Source: Candidatus Kerfeldbacteria bacterium CG15_BIG_FIL_POST_REV_8_21_14_020_45_12 (GTDB lineage: Bacteria; Patescibacteriota; Patescibacteriia; UBA9570; XYC2-FULL-38-9). Taken from it: DNA of 40,788 nt. Position numbers and translations under genes: made by a program. The first letter of the stretch is position 1; each line of letters opens with the position of its first letter. The notes under the pieces are model-generated. The model made no database searches and had not been told where the DNA came from. It saw nothing but the letters and a program-made list of their open reading frames with translations. Below are positions 8,594 through 18,361 of the stretch, in pieces. The stretch is from positions 1 to 40,788 of the forward strand of contig PFGC01000028.1 in NCBI GenBank assembly GCA_002781785.1, given 5' to 3'.

Positions 8594-11500
8594 ATGATCA
8601 GACACATCCACTCTCATCATCAGGCTATTCAAAAAGGAGAATATTCCAGAGTCAAGACCGCAGTAGCTTCTTTTAAATTATTTTTTCTTTATGTTGCCTT
8701 TGGTGCGCACCGGGCGTTGCACCTACTTTTTTCACCAGCTGAAAAAAGTTACGCGCTATTTCATGACCAGTCAGCCGAGGACGCCTTTGTTGCAGAATTA
8801 GAAGCTCATCGCCGCTTTAAAAGGGGCGCCCGAGTAGCTTCAGTGACCTCACCACTGGTGATCGTGGCAGCAGCCCTTATTGTAACTGGAATTACGCAAT
8901 CAATCTTCCCAGTTAGTGATATTAAGATTGCTCATGCCGCCGATAATCTATGTACTGTTAATAACTCAAACGATGTAGGCGCTGGATCACTTCGTGATTG
9001 TATTACCGATGCCAACAGTCAAGCCGCTGGCGTTAGAACTGTCATCACTATTGATTTAGCCGGCAATCAGACTTTGACTTTAGGTAGCAAGCTTTCAAAT
9101 ATTCAGCGGCCAGTTACCATTGAGCCAGCCGGCAGTGTCATAAACTTAACGATTGACGGTAGCGGCATCGGTGCAGGCGACGCCTGTCTGTCACTCGTGG
9201 CTGGAGCTGACGATTCCATATTGACTGGCTTTAGTCTAACGGATTGTGGACGAGCCATTGTCTTAAGCGGTGTTTCTGGTGTTGAGCTTGGTCAAGGTAG
9301 CGACGAAGATGGTCGTATTACTATCGCTGGTGGTGTTACCGGCATCGAGTTGGATGATTCCGCTGACAGCAATACGATTACCAACGCTTGGATCGGCTTT
9401 GATAAAACTCAAGCCGCTCAGCCAATAACCGGAATAGCTCTTGATATTGCCGGAGACAGTAATACTTTAACTAGAATTATTGAAGGTAATGCTAACGTAG
9501 GTTTTAATATCTCTGGTGATTCAAATACAGTATCGAGAAGTTTTATCGGTACCTCACCATCTGCGGCCAACGTTGGTAATAGCGAGGAAGGCGTGTTCGT
9601 GTCAGGTGACAGTAACGTTATCGGCGGGTCAGACAATACCACGTCTAATTTTATTGGAAACAATGGTAAGTCTGGAGTTTATATCTCTAAGGCAGGGCTA
9701 ACCTCACCAACCAATAATATTTTATACCAGAATGTAATTGGAGCTGACGTGAGTGGAGATGCCGCGCCCAATCTTGAGGACGGTTTGAAAATTGACTCTG
9801 CCAGCAATACAACAATTGGCAACAGCGTTTCTGGAATGGGACCATCAATTGCGGGGAATGCTCTTAACGGTATATCGATTACCAATAGTGATACTGTTTC
9901 TATTACAAATTCTAAAATTGGCTTAGGTCAATTTGGAGCCGTGGCAGGGTCTAGTCAGGATATTGGAGTTTATGTTTCCAACTCTACTGACGTTTCGATT
10001 GAGGATAATGTAATTGGCAACAACGGTGAAAGTGGCATCACTATGGACTCTGGTTCTACCGGAGTTATTTCTGGTAACAGCCTGGGCAAGACTATTGCTG
10101 CTGCGGCTGGGAACGGCACCTACGGTATTTATTTATACGGCCCTGGTTCAGTGACGGTTGGTACAGAGAGTGCTCCAAATACCATTGTAAATAATGGCGC
10201 CGCTGGTATTTTAATTGAAAACCCAATGAGCGATGCGGATATTGTAGTACAGTACAACTATATCGGTACCAGCTCATCTCCAAATCAAGGCCCTGGCATT
10301 ACGGTCGACACAACTTCAGCTGATACTTCAGTAACCTTAGAGGCAAATGAGATAATTGGAAATGACGATGGTCAAGCTACGGCCCACGGTATTTTGTTAA
10401 ATGAAGTTTTCGGAACAACTGAAATTAACGGCAATGCCATTACCAGTAATTCTGGAAACGGATTAGAGGTTGTTGACTCAAGTTGGGTTAAAATTAGTAA
10501 TAACTTCGTCGGTAGTAATATCTATGGAGTTAGAATTTCAGGGTCAACTAGTTTAAAAGTTGCCAATAACTACATTGGTGTTTTATCAGACGGAACCACG
10601 GCGGCAGCCAATACAGCCGGTGGTGTTCTAATCACCGAATCTTCTAGCGGTGTTATCATCGGAGCCACTATCAGCGCTGGAAGAAATATTATCGTCAACA
10701 ATGCAGGCGATGGTGTTCATGTGGACGCAGAGGCTCGTTCAAGTAATCTTATTTTGAATAATTATATCGGCTTAGGCGCCGACGGTGTTCTAGCTTCGGG
10801 TAACAGTGGAGACGGAGTTTACATTGGCGCCGCGGGTCAGACCGTTTCCGATAATGTTATTAGTAATAATGCTATCAATGGTATTAATGTAGAAGCTTCA
10901 GGAGTTACAATTTCTGATAATTTAATCGGATGGGACGCCGGAAAAACCACACTTAGCCAAAGATACGGCATTAGGTTAGCAGCAGACAGCGCCACAGTCT
11001 CAAGCAATGCAATCGCTGGCAGTGTTCAAGGAATTCGTGTTGAAGAAAGTACAGATCACAACATCACGGAGAATTCCGTAAAGCTCTCCACAGGTGATGG
11101 TATTGCTCTATACGCTGTAACAAGCTCTACGTTAAATAATAATGTTGTTGCCGACAGTGTATTACAGGGTGTTAGGATTGCCGGCGGCAGTGAACTTGTC
11201 TTTACTGGAAACGCCATTACGCAAAACTTAAAAAATGGAATTTCAGTTGGAGCAGGAGCCGTTGATGTTCGCATTGGGCCAAAAATTTCTGATTCAGACA
11301 AAACCGCACGCTACAACACATTTAGTGGCAATGGAAAATATGGCGTAGTAGTAGCTGATAGTGCCAGCGCTAGAATTCAGATCACTCAGAATCTATATAG
11401 CAACAATGGTAGTGGACCAACTTATATTAATCCAAGTAGTAATTCAGGTTTAAGTTCCCCTGTCATTACTAATGTGCTCAGTAAAAAAGTTGAAGGTACC

Positions 11501-14335
11501 GGCGCCGTTAAGGGTGGTTCAGTTCAAGTTTACAGCGGAGCTGGTGTGTTCTTAGGCCAGACGACCGATACTGAGGCAGGCGGTTGGGTAGTTAAATTGC
11601 AACAGGCTATTAATTCACTAACGGCCTCACTAGCTGCTCAGATTATTGATGCTAGTGGTAACACCTCGGCCTTTTCTAATCAACAGGATTTTGATGTCAG
11701 TGATGGTGCCGTTATTGAGGCTGATGGAGACGCAAATTTTACAATCTCCGTCACTGCGTCAGCCGGTAAGAACGACGCTCTTATCGAAGCGCGTACCACT
11801 CAGAGCACTAGCGCGACAGTGAGCTATGGAAAGGACGAACATAATCTGGCAAATAGTGTCAGTGGGGATGTTATTGGAACGTATCATTCATTAGAGCTGA
11901 CCAACTTAGCTGCTTCTACGACCTACTATTTCAAAGTTGTCGCCACTGGCGACACAGGAGCGACTGCGTCATACTCTGGTTCATTTAAGACAACCGTGAT
12001 AGACGCGCAGTATCTGACAAAATACACTTCGGTTAACAACATTCCTGTATTCAATCCTAAAGAGGTCGTCTATGTAGCGCCAAATAAGCAAGTTACAGTT
12101 GCAGTTGATCAAGTTCCAGAGGAGCACGAGGTACAACTGCGCCTACAGAAGGCTGATGGTACAGGTAAGGTGAAAACTACCTTCCGCAGCGGTGGTAACG
12201 GTAAAGCGCAGGGCAAGTTTGATGTTTTAAAAAATGAAACTTATAAAGCCGAAGCTAAGGCACGTCTTGCTGCTAACACCAAGAAAAACACCGGCTTTGT
12301 AGCCATTGCAAAAATTCAACCAACCGCCAAGGCTCCAATTATTACCTCACTAAATGGTAGCTATACGGTAACAGGCGATTCCAGGAGTCTTGAGTTCGCC
12401 GGTGATGCTGGCGCGCGTTCTGGAAATTTCCGCATTATCAATTCAATTACCGGAGTACTTGTTGCCGAGGGTCAAACAGATAGTGACGGTATTTACGAAC
12501 TTCCATTTGATCTAGCAGTTGGTCAGTACACAGTCTACTTTGAAGGTGTGATGAAGGGTGGCAAAAAGACTGCGCCAGCCGTTCATCAGTTAACTGTCAT
12601 CAATCCTCGCTATACAACTACCGTTCTTAACACCGACACCAGAAGTACCGACTACTTTAATCGATTGGTGCAAGGCCAGGTAACCGTTGTGGGTGTCAGT
12701 GATCGAGCTGGCATAATCTATATTGACGGTGCTCAGGTTGGTTTAATATCGGTTGAAGATGGAATCAGTTGGAGCACTAATCTTGATCTTAATGCACTTG
12801 GCATATCTGCTGGTGACCACATGCTGGAGATTCAGTACTTGAATCAAAACGGATCAGCTTGGGGTAGTCGAGTTGAATATCCCTTCAAGCGCGCTGAGAA
12901 CTTAGTGACTCCAGTTATCACTCAATCATCAACTACTGCACTTAAGGGCTCTGTACTTTCAGCTAATATCTTAGCCGGTAACGGTTACCGATTAAATGTC
13001 TACGAAGATGGTACTTTAATAGCATCTGAATCTGTGGTCAGTTCCGACGGTGGAGTTATTGGAGGCGTGGTATTAACTCTTCCAACTGATCAGTTAGGAT
13101 CGTTTACTTGGTCAGTTGAAGCAGAAAATTCTCTAGGTACTCGTACAACCGCTCAAGATATTAGTTGGAGCGTTGTAGCGCCAAGTATCGTCTCGACTCC
13201 ATCAGACGAGACCGTTAGCGAGACGCCTGTTATAGATGATACTGCTGATATCGAAGATCCTGCCACGGAAACTCCAGTAGAACCTAATACCGATACTGAA
13301 GTTGACCCTGCAGATGGTGACGGCACTCAGCCGGAAAGGTCTATTCCCGGAGTAGTCGGAGAAGATAATAGCCTGACAGTTTTACCGGACGACGTAAATC
13401 CAGAGGATATTGATGTAGTAGCTGAAGAGCTTATCAGTGTACCGGCCGATCAGGTGGATAGCCTGACAGATGATGAGATTGAAACTATCGGCAAGATAAA
13501 TAAGGTACTAATCAATTTGCCTGATTATCTAAAACCACAGCGGAAGAGCCAAGTGGCCGCTACAACAGATATTCGAATCATAGCTATCCCGGGAGAAGAG
13601 GTTGGAGACGTTCCTGCTCAGTACCTAGAAATTGAAACTGATGAAACAGAAATCGCAGCAATTAAGAGTCGATTGGAGGAAGAAAATTTCGAGAGCCTTA
13701 ACATCGAGCTAACTGAATCTCAAACCGATCCAGTCACCGGCGAACTTATTAGCTCTGGAGTAGTTGAGCCAAATCAAGCTGGCGTGAGAGTTATGCGAAA
13801 ACAGGTCAGCATCGGTCTGCCATCTCTAAGTGAATTGTTCTCGGGCAAGGCTCCGGTGCAAGTTGAGCAGAAAGTAGAGTTAACTGGACGAGCTGAGCCA
13901 TATTCTAAAGCCAAGCTCGCTATCTTCTCTGATCCAATTGTTAAAGTAACCCGAGCCGACGATACTGGAGAATGGGTTTTGAACGTAGACGTCAACGAAT
14001 TACCAGAGGGTGAGCATACTGCTTATTTCCAAAGCGAGTCTCGTGGCGTAGCTTCAGACGAAATTGAGATCGCTCGTTTCGTAGTTGTAGAAGAGCAGCA
14101 TATCAGTAATACGACCTGGATCTTCATTATCAACATGGTTGTGGCTATGGTTCTGCTGGTTGTGGTTATCTCTATGCAGATCCGCAAGCACACCAACGGT
14201 GGGGGAACTCCGCCAGCCGCAGGTAAAAGTTATACTTCAGATTCAAGCATTGGCGGACTGGAGAGTCATACATTGCCCCTAAAAGATAATAGCAACTCGC
14301 CGCCATCTAGTGGCGGAGGAGCTCTCGGAGTTTGA
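8594..14335 (+). CDS. Giant right-handed beta-helix surface protein with FN3/Ig-like domains and C-terminal TM (paralog 1)
   Basis: 1913 aa; GAGSLRDCITDAN motif after an export segment ending ...IAHAADN; many N-T-I-G/SGNSI-type beta-helix repeats; FN3-like segment; C-terminal TM WIFIINMVVAMVLLVVVISM. Confidence 0.88.
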   Translation: MIRHIHSHHQAIQKGEYSRVKTAVASFKLFFLYVAFGAHRALHLLFSPAEKSYALFHDQSAEDAFVAELEAHRRFKRGARVASVTSPLVIVAAALIVTGITQSIFPVSDIKIAHAADNLCTVNNSNDVGAGSLRDCITDANSQAAGVRTVITIDLAGNQTLTLGSKLSNIQRPVTIEPAGSVINLTIDGSGIGAGDACLSLVAGADDSILTGFSLTDCGRAIVLSGVSGVELGQGSDEDGRITIAGGVTGIELDDSADSNTITNAWIGFDKTQAAQPITGIALDIAGDSNTLTRIIEGNANVGFNISGDSNTVSRSFIGTSPSAANVGNSEEGVFVSGDSNVIGGSDNTTSNFIGNNGKSGVYISKAGLTSPTNNILYQNVIGADVSGDAAPNLEDGLKIDSASNTTIGNSVSGMGPSIAGNALNGISITNSDTVSITNSKIGLGQFGAVAGSSQDIGVYVSNSTDVSIEDNVIGNNGESGITMDSGSTGVISGNSLGKTIAAAAGNGTYGIYLYGPGSVTVGTESAPNTIVNNGAAGILIENPMSDADIVVQYNYIGTSSSPNQGPGITVDTTSADTSVTLEANEIIGNDDGQATAHGILLNEVFGTTEINGNAITSNSGNGLEVVDSSWVKISNNFVGSNIYGVRISGSTSLKVANNYIGVLSDGTTAAANTAGGVLITESSSGVIIGATISAGRNIIVNNAGDGVHVDAEARSSNLILNNYIGLGADGVLASGNSGDGVYIGAAGQTVSDNVISNNAINGINVEASGVTISDNLIGWDAGKTTLSQRYGIRLAADSATVSSNAIAGSVQGIRVEESTDHNITENSVKLSTGDGIALYAVTSSTLNNNVVADSVLQGVRIAGGSELVFTGNAITQNLKNGISVGAGAVDVRIGPKISDSDKTARYNTFSGNGKYGVVVADSASARIQITQNLYSNNGSGPTYINPSSNSGLSSPVITNVLSKKVEGTGAVKGGSVQVYSGAGVFLGQTTDTEAGGWVVKLQQAINSLTASLAAQIIDASGNTSAFSNQQDFDVSDGAVIEADGDANFTISVTASAGKNDALIEARTTQSTSATVSYGKDEHNLANSVSGDVIGTYHSLELTNLAASTTYYFKVVATGDTGATASYSGSFKTTVIDAQYLTKYTSVNNIPVFNPKEVVYVAPNKQVTVAVDQVPEEHEVQLRLQKADGTGKVKTTFRSGGNGKAQGKFDVLKNETYKAEAKARLAANTKKNTGFVAIAKIQPTAKAPIITSLNGSYTVTGDSRSLEFAGDAGARSGNFRIINSITGVLVAEGQTDSDGIYELPFDLAVGQYTVYFEGVMKGGKKTAPAVHQLTVINPRYTTTVLNTDTRSTDYFNRLVQGQVTVVGVSDRAGIIYIDGAQVGLISVEDGISWSTNLDLNALGISAGDHMLEIQYLNQNGSAWGSRVEYPFKRAENLVTPVITQSSTTALKGSVLSANILAGNGYRLNVYEDGTLIASESVVSSDGGVIGGVVLTLPTDQLGSFTWSVEAENSLGTRTTAQDISWSVVAPSIVSTPSDETVSETPVIDDTADIEDPATETPVEPNTDTEVDPADGDGTQPERSIPGVVGEDNSLTVLPDDVNPEDIDVVAEELISVPADQVDSLTDDEIETIGKINKVLINLPDYLKPQRKSQVAATTDIRIIAIPGEEVGDVPAQYLEIETDETEIAAIKSRLEEENFESLNIELTESQTDPVTGELISSGVVEPNQAGVRVMRKQVSIGLPSLSELFSGKAPVQVEQKVELTGRAEPYSKAKLAIFSDPIVKVTRADDTGEWVLNVDVNELPEGEHTAYFQSESRGVASDEIEIARFVVVEEQHISNTTWIFIINMVVAMVLLVVVISMQIRKHTNGGGTPPAAGKSYTSDSSIGGLESHTLPLKDNSNSPPSSGGGALGV

Positions 14336-14340
14336 ACTTA

Positions 14341-14368
14341 AAAATACCCCGCTACGGCGGGGTATTTT
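14341..14368. terminator. Bidirectional terminator between convergent beta-helix gene 1 and valS
   Basis: AAAATACCCCGCTACGGCGGGGTATTTTG. Confidence 0.85.
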
Positions 14369-14372
14369 GTTG

Positions 14373-16976
14373 TTAGGTCAGAGATTCAAGGGCTGACTTC
14401 AGGTGCTCCAGTTCTGCGCTGCGCTGCATTTGCAGTTGCTTAGTCTGCTCTAGCACTTCTGGTGGAGCGTTACTGACAAAACCCTCGTTGCTCAGTTTTA
14501 TTGCAACGCTACTCAGGTATTTTTCTAACCGAGCGATTTCATTTTGGATGCGAGTACGCTCTGCCTCAACATCTATTACGTCATCAAGCGGAAGGATAAT
14601 TTTATCTTCACCACTTACAGCACTAGCTGATTTTTTGTAGTCGATAGATGAAGCAAATTCGATCCTTGCCAGTCGTGACATGATCAGCTGTTCATCTTTA
14701 GAGAATCCTTCGCCCAATACCTTTAGTGTTTCTCCAGGTTTAACCTGATATTCTTTGCGCAAGCTACGCACTCCAGAAATTAGCTCCTGAATCGTTACCA
14801 TTCTTTTATCAAGTTCTTTGTCTATCGCGGCTGGATCTGCTTTTGGCCACTCAGCTACCATGAGTAATTCTGAAGTTTCGGAGAGACCAATTTTCTCGGC
14901 TAAAACCTCTGTAACAAACGGCATAAATGGGTGAAGCATCCGCAGTAGTACCTCTAAAATATCTTTTTGACCACGAGAGCCAAGCTCGCTAACTTTGCTC
15001 ATCTCAATATACCAATCAGCATACTCATGCCAAACAAAATCGTAGAGTTTTTCTGAGGCCTGACTAAACTGATAGCTATCTAAATCAGATGAGACCTCAG
15101 TAATAAGCTGAGCTACCCTGGATTCTATCCAACGGTCTGCCAGCGACGCTTCTTTGGTAGTTTGAGCTTCTTGCATGGTAACAAAGCGAGAAATATTCCA
15201 GAGTTTGTTTACAAAATTTCGCGCATCAGCCACTTTGTCCTCGTAAAATCTGGAATCGTTTCCAGGAGCAATGCCCTTTATCAAGCTCATACGCAAAGCG
15301 TCAGTACCATACTCAGCAATTACATCGAGCGGGTCAATACCATTACCGGAAGACTTACTAAATTTGCGACCATCTTTGTCACGCAAAATACCGTGGATAT
15401 AAACGTCGTGAAATGGAACATCTTCAACTGCATAAGCAGAAAACATAATCATTCGTGCCATCCACAGGCGCAGAATTTCGTGGCCCATTTGCATCCAGGC
15501 GGATGGGTGATAGGTCGCAAAGTCAGAATTGTTTGGCCAACCTAAAGTTGAAAAAGTCCACATCCCACTACTAAACCAAGTGTCTAGCGTATCAGAGTCT
15601 TGTTCCCAGTTGTCACCTTCAGGGGCAGACACACCGCAGTAGGTTTCTTCTCCTCGAGTCCAGATGGGGATACGGTGACCCCACCATATCTGACGAGATA
15701 TGCACCAGTCACGCAAGTTGTCTATCCACTGTAAATATATTTTTTCAAACCTGTCAGGAGTGATGGTAACTTTTTTTGTGGTGTCACCGTTAAGTCCCGT
15801 GGTAACCGCCTCTCGCATGAGTGCTTTCAAGCTTTTTCCACGGCCGGGGATTTCCTTAGTCACGCTTACAAACCACTGCTCCATAGGCATCGGCCAGATC
15901 TCATCTTTAAACCTATCAGACAGTGAAACGTTGTGAGTAATGTCTTCCTCGGAGATCATTAAATTATTACTCCTTAGCCACTCCACAAATTTTTCTCTAG
16001 CTTCTTTGTACGGCATACCAGCATAGTCAGCACCGGCTTCATCTGTCATCAGGCCGTCTTTACCAACTATCTGAATCAATCCAATCTGTGGATTTTTTTC
16101 GTACAATTCAAAGTCAGAGGCGCTATGTGCCGGAGTCACGCCAAGCGCACCTGTACCGTAGGCGGGGTCTACATTGTCATCGGCTATTACGTGAATTTGC
16201 AGAGGCTTCGCCGCCCCGACATTAACGGTAAAAGTCTGTCCAATATACTCTGCGTAGCGCTCGTCACTAGGATGGACCGCTACAGCCGTGTCTCCTAACT
16301 TGGTTTCTGGAAGAACCGTGGCAATTGGAATAGGAAAGTCAGCACTATATTTAAAGGTATATAATTTTGTGGTGCGCTCACTGTATTCAAGTTCGTCATC
16401 TGAGGCCGTTGACTGACCAGCAATAGACCAATTAACTACCCGATACCCTCGGTAAACTAGCCCATCGTTGTACATCTTTACAAAAACTTCGTTCACAATG
16501 CGTGAACGCTCTTCGTCAAAAGTATAAGCCAATCGAGACCAGTCAGCGCTGGTTCCCATTTTTCGAATCTGTGACAAAATTGTCGACTTTGAATCCTCGG
16601 CGTACTCTCGGATTTTTTCCAGGAGTCCTTCACGACCCAACTCCTGACGCGGATTTTCCATTCCAGCTTTGCGCAAATTATCCTCTACTCTGGCTTGAGT
16701 AGCCACGGCCGAGTGATCCGTTCCAGGCACGATCATTGCTCGCTTTCCAAGCATTCGTTGATAGCGCGCCTCAATATCCATAATTGTATTTTCCAGGGCG
16801 TGGCCTAAATGCAGAACGCCAGTTACATTTGGAGGCGGCATCATTATGGCATACGGCTCCACACGGTCTCCTGGTAAGTTGTCTGGATTAAAATAACCAC
16901 TCTCCTCCCAGCGTTGATAGGTCTTATCCTCGTGTTGTTTTGGGTCGTAAGCTTTTTCCATGTCGTGATCTGGCAT
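14373..16976 (-). CDS. valS: Valyl-tRNA synthetase
   Basis: PPPNVTGVLHLGHAL (HIGH motif), KFSKSSGNGIDP (KMSKS motif), PGTDHSAVATQ. Confidence 0.97.
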   Translation of the reverse strand: MPDHDMEKAYDPKQHEDKTYQRWEESGYFNPDNLPGDRVEPYAIMMPPPNVTGVLHLGHALENTIMDIEARYQRMLGKRAMIVPGTDHSAVATQARVEDNLRKAGMENPRQELGREGLLEKIREYAEDSKSTILSQIRKMGTSADWSRLAYTFDEERSRIVNEVFVKMYNDGLVYRGYRVVNWSIAGQSTASDDELEYSERTTKLYTFKYSADFPIPIATVLPETKLGDTAVAVHPSDERYAEYIGQTFTVNVGAAKPLQIHVIADDNVDPAYGTGALGVTPAHSASDFELYEKNPQIGLIQIVGKDGLMTDEAGADYAGMPYKEAREKFVEWLRSNNLMISEEDITHNVSLSDRFKDEIWPMPMEQWFVSVTKEIPGRGKSLKALMREAVTTGLNGDTTKKVTITPDRFEKIYLQWIDNLRDWCISRQIWWGHRIPIWTRGEETYCGVSAPEGDNWEQDSDTLDTWFSSGMWTFSTLGWPNNSDFATYHPSAWMQMGHEILRLWMARMIMFSAYAVEDVPFHDVYIHGILRDKDGRKFSKSSGNGIDPLDVIAEYGTDALRMSLIKGIAPGNDSRFYEDKVADARNFVNKLWNISRFVTMQEAQTTKEASLADRWIESRVAQLITEVSSDLDSYQFSQASEKLYDFVWHEYADWYIEMSKVSELGSRGQKDILEVLLRMLHPFMPFVTEVLAEKIGLSETSELLMVAEWPKADPAAIDKELDKRMVTIQELISGVRSLRKEYQVKPGETLKVLGEGFSKDEQLIMSRLARIEFASSIDYKKSASAVSGEDKIILPLDDVIDVEAERTRIQNEIARLEKYLSSVAIKLSNEGFVSNAPPEVLEQTKQLQMQRSAELEHLKSALESLT

Positions 16977-16989
16977 ATGGGTAGTAAGT

Positions 16990-17973
16990 TTAGGAGATGA
17001 CTTTGACGTAGTGTCCGCGCGAGGCTTTTTCCAGGAAGCGAGCGTTACTCTCGGCTAGGGCTGGTTCTAGTTCGCTGATTCGATGTTTTTCAGTTTTACC
17101 CTCAGTATCCACCAGTACGTAGGGATCTACCACTCTAATTTTAGATAAAATATGATAATCGTAATCTTTGTCATCCTCCCTAACTTCCAAGTGCTCCATG
17201 TCATGCAAATACTTTAACACCTCAGCATTTCCAGATTTTTTCATTTTTTCATAAACCTCTTTGTCAGTCGTAAATAGGTCGTCAAAGGAGATGATAGCCT
17301 CTTCCAGAGAAACTTTCATGGCGGAGGCCAGCAGGTAGTACAAACCTGATTGCAAAGGATTGGCCCACAGTTTTTCGTTGGCCTCACGGTAGGTAATAGC
17401 AAATTTTTTGGCCAGATCACGATCCTGAAAAGCCACGTCCCCATCAAACACAATCATATCGTCCATCATCCGACGGGCTAGCAAAAGATCGAGCTGCTTG
17501 TCAGTCACACAGTCACGAAAAAAGTAATCAATTCTATCAGCGCATAGGTCAGGCAAATCTCTCTCCGCCAGCCTAAAGGATTTTTTTTCTAGCAGACGCC
17601 AAACGGACAAGCCGTGCCGTTTCATTATCTTTGGAATTTCTGACTCAAAGATAATTTTCTCATGAAACTGTTCGTGAAAGGTTTGGGAAGCGTCTCCAAA
17701 CACCACATCAGAAACATGGGAGAAGGCTGTATGCGGAGCGTCATGCAGTAATCCAGCCACTTGTTCAAGGACAGAGGCGCCCAATTTTTTTAATACATAG
17801 TAAACCCCAACGCTGTGTTCAAAGCGGGTGGTAGACAGGTGAGGAAAGCGATAAAATGACGCTCCGTACTGATTAACATTTTTCAGTCTTTGAATCGGCC
17901 GGCTCAATATAAGCTCTTCGATGACCGGTTCGTCAATCGTGAAGGTTCCAAAGATTCGATCGGTGTATTCCAT
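16990..17973 (-). CDS. HD-domain metal-dependent phosphohydrolase (dNTPase/YdhJ-like)
   Basis: TRFEHSVGVYYVLKKLG...VAGLLHDAPHTAFSHVSDVVFG; start taken at MEYTDRIFG because the longer ORF start lies in the T-box leader. Confidence 0.88.
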   Translation of the reverse strand: MEYTDRIFGTFTIDEPVIEELILSRPIQRLKNVNQYGASFYRFPHLSTTRFEHSVGVYYVLKKLGASVLEQVAGLLHDAPHTAFSHVSDVVFGDASQTFHEQFHEKIIFESEIPKIMKRHGLSVWRLLEKKSFRLAERDLPDLCADRIDYFFRDCVTDKQLDLLLARRMMDDMIVFDGDVAFQDRDLAKKFAITYREANEKLWANPLQSGLYYLLASAMKVSLEEAIISFDDLFTTDKEVYEKMKKSGNAEVLKYLHDMEHLEVREDDKDYDYHILSKIRVVDPYVLVDTEGKTEKHRISELEPALAESNARFLEKASRGHYVKVIS

Positions 17974-17984
17974 ATTTGTAAAAC

Positions 17985-18179
17985 AATAAAAGACCCTTAG
18001 ATCAGGGCCCTTGTTGAGGGGGCGGTACCACCTGAATTCCTGTCGGCACGACAAGCACTTTATTTGTCATTGACGGAGACTGACCCGGCGCAGTTGGTAG
18101 CTCTATGTGATTGCGAGCCATTTTCTGCGCGACTCCCGCTGGCGACACAGCCCAACGGTAAAACGCCTTTTTCCTTTGT
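17985..18179 (-). promoter_or_regulatory. T-box leader (riboswitch), predicted Val-specific, upstream of the HD hydrolase-valS operon
   Basis: Reverse strand has antiterminator TCAGG-TGGTACC-GCCC...GGGC-CCTGA (the TGGTACC 7-nt bulge), preceding stem CTTGTCG-TGC-CGACAGG, and a competing terminator GGCCCTGATCTAAGGGTCTTTT; valS is downstream. Confidence 0.93.
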
Positions 18180-18185
18180 AGGGCC

Positions 18186-18213
18186 AGTGTAGCGCGCTAG
18201 CATAAAATGTCAA
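18186..18213 (-). promoter_or_regulatory. Promoter of the T-box/HD/valS transcript
   Basis: Reverse strand TTGACA-N16-TACACT. Confidence 0.75.
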
Positions 18214-18218
18214 CAGGT

Positions 18219-18361
18219 AAAAAAAAGAGCCTGAATGTCGATGCGGCCGTCTTCCCCGAGGGGAGTTGGGCCGCACGCACGCAGGCGGGCTACTCTTCCG
18301 TTGTCACCGCGAGGTGACTCCTTGCAGCTTCCCGCCTACGTGGCCAGCTGAAGATCAGCTG
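18219..18361 (-). other. Structured 3'UTR of GC-rich island A (several hairpins, T-tract at the end)
   Basis: CAGCTGA-aga-TCAGCTG; AGGCGGG...CCCGCCT enclosing GTCACC-gcga-GGTGAC; ATGCGGCC...GGCCGCAC enclosing TCCCC/GGGGA; then an A8 run (T8 on the reverse strand). Confidence 0.6.

Noticed and set aside
8346-8597. 83-aa ORF in the leader of beta-helix gene 1
   Set aside because: Begins inside the -10/TSS region with no SD or recognisable product; more likely untranslated leader.
9418-11301. Reverse-strand ORFs inside beta-helix gene 1 (and 30663-31475 inside gene 2)
   Set aside because: Antisense to clearly coding repeat protein; no independent start signals or recognisable products.
18087-18103. 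tRNA-like D-arm sequence GGCGCAGTTGGTAGCTC on the + strand
   Set aside because: No T-arm (GGTTCRANTCC) or acceptor pairing; the region is explained by stem I of the reverse-strand T-box leader.
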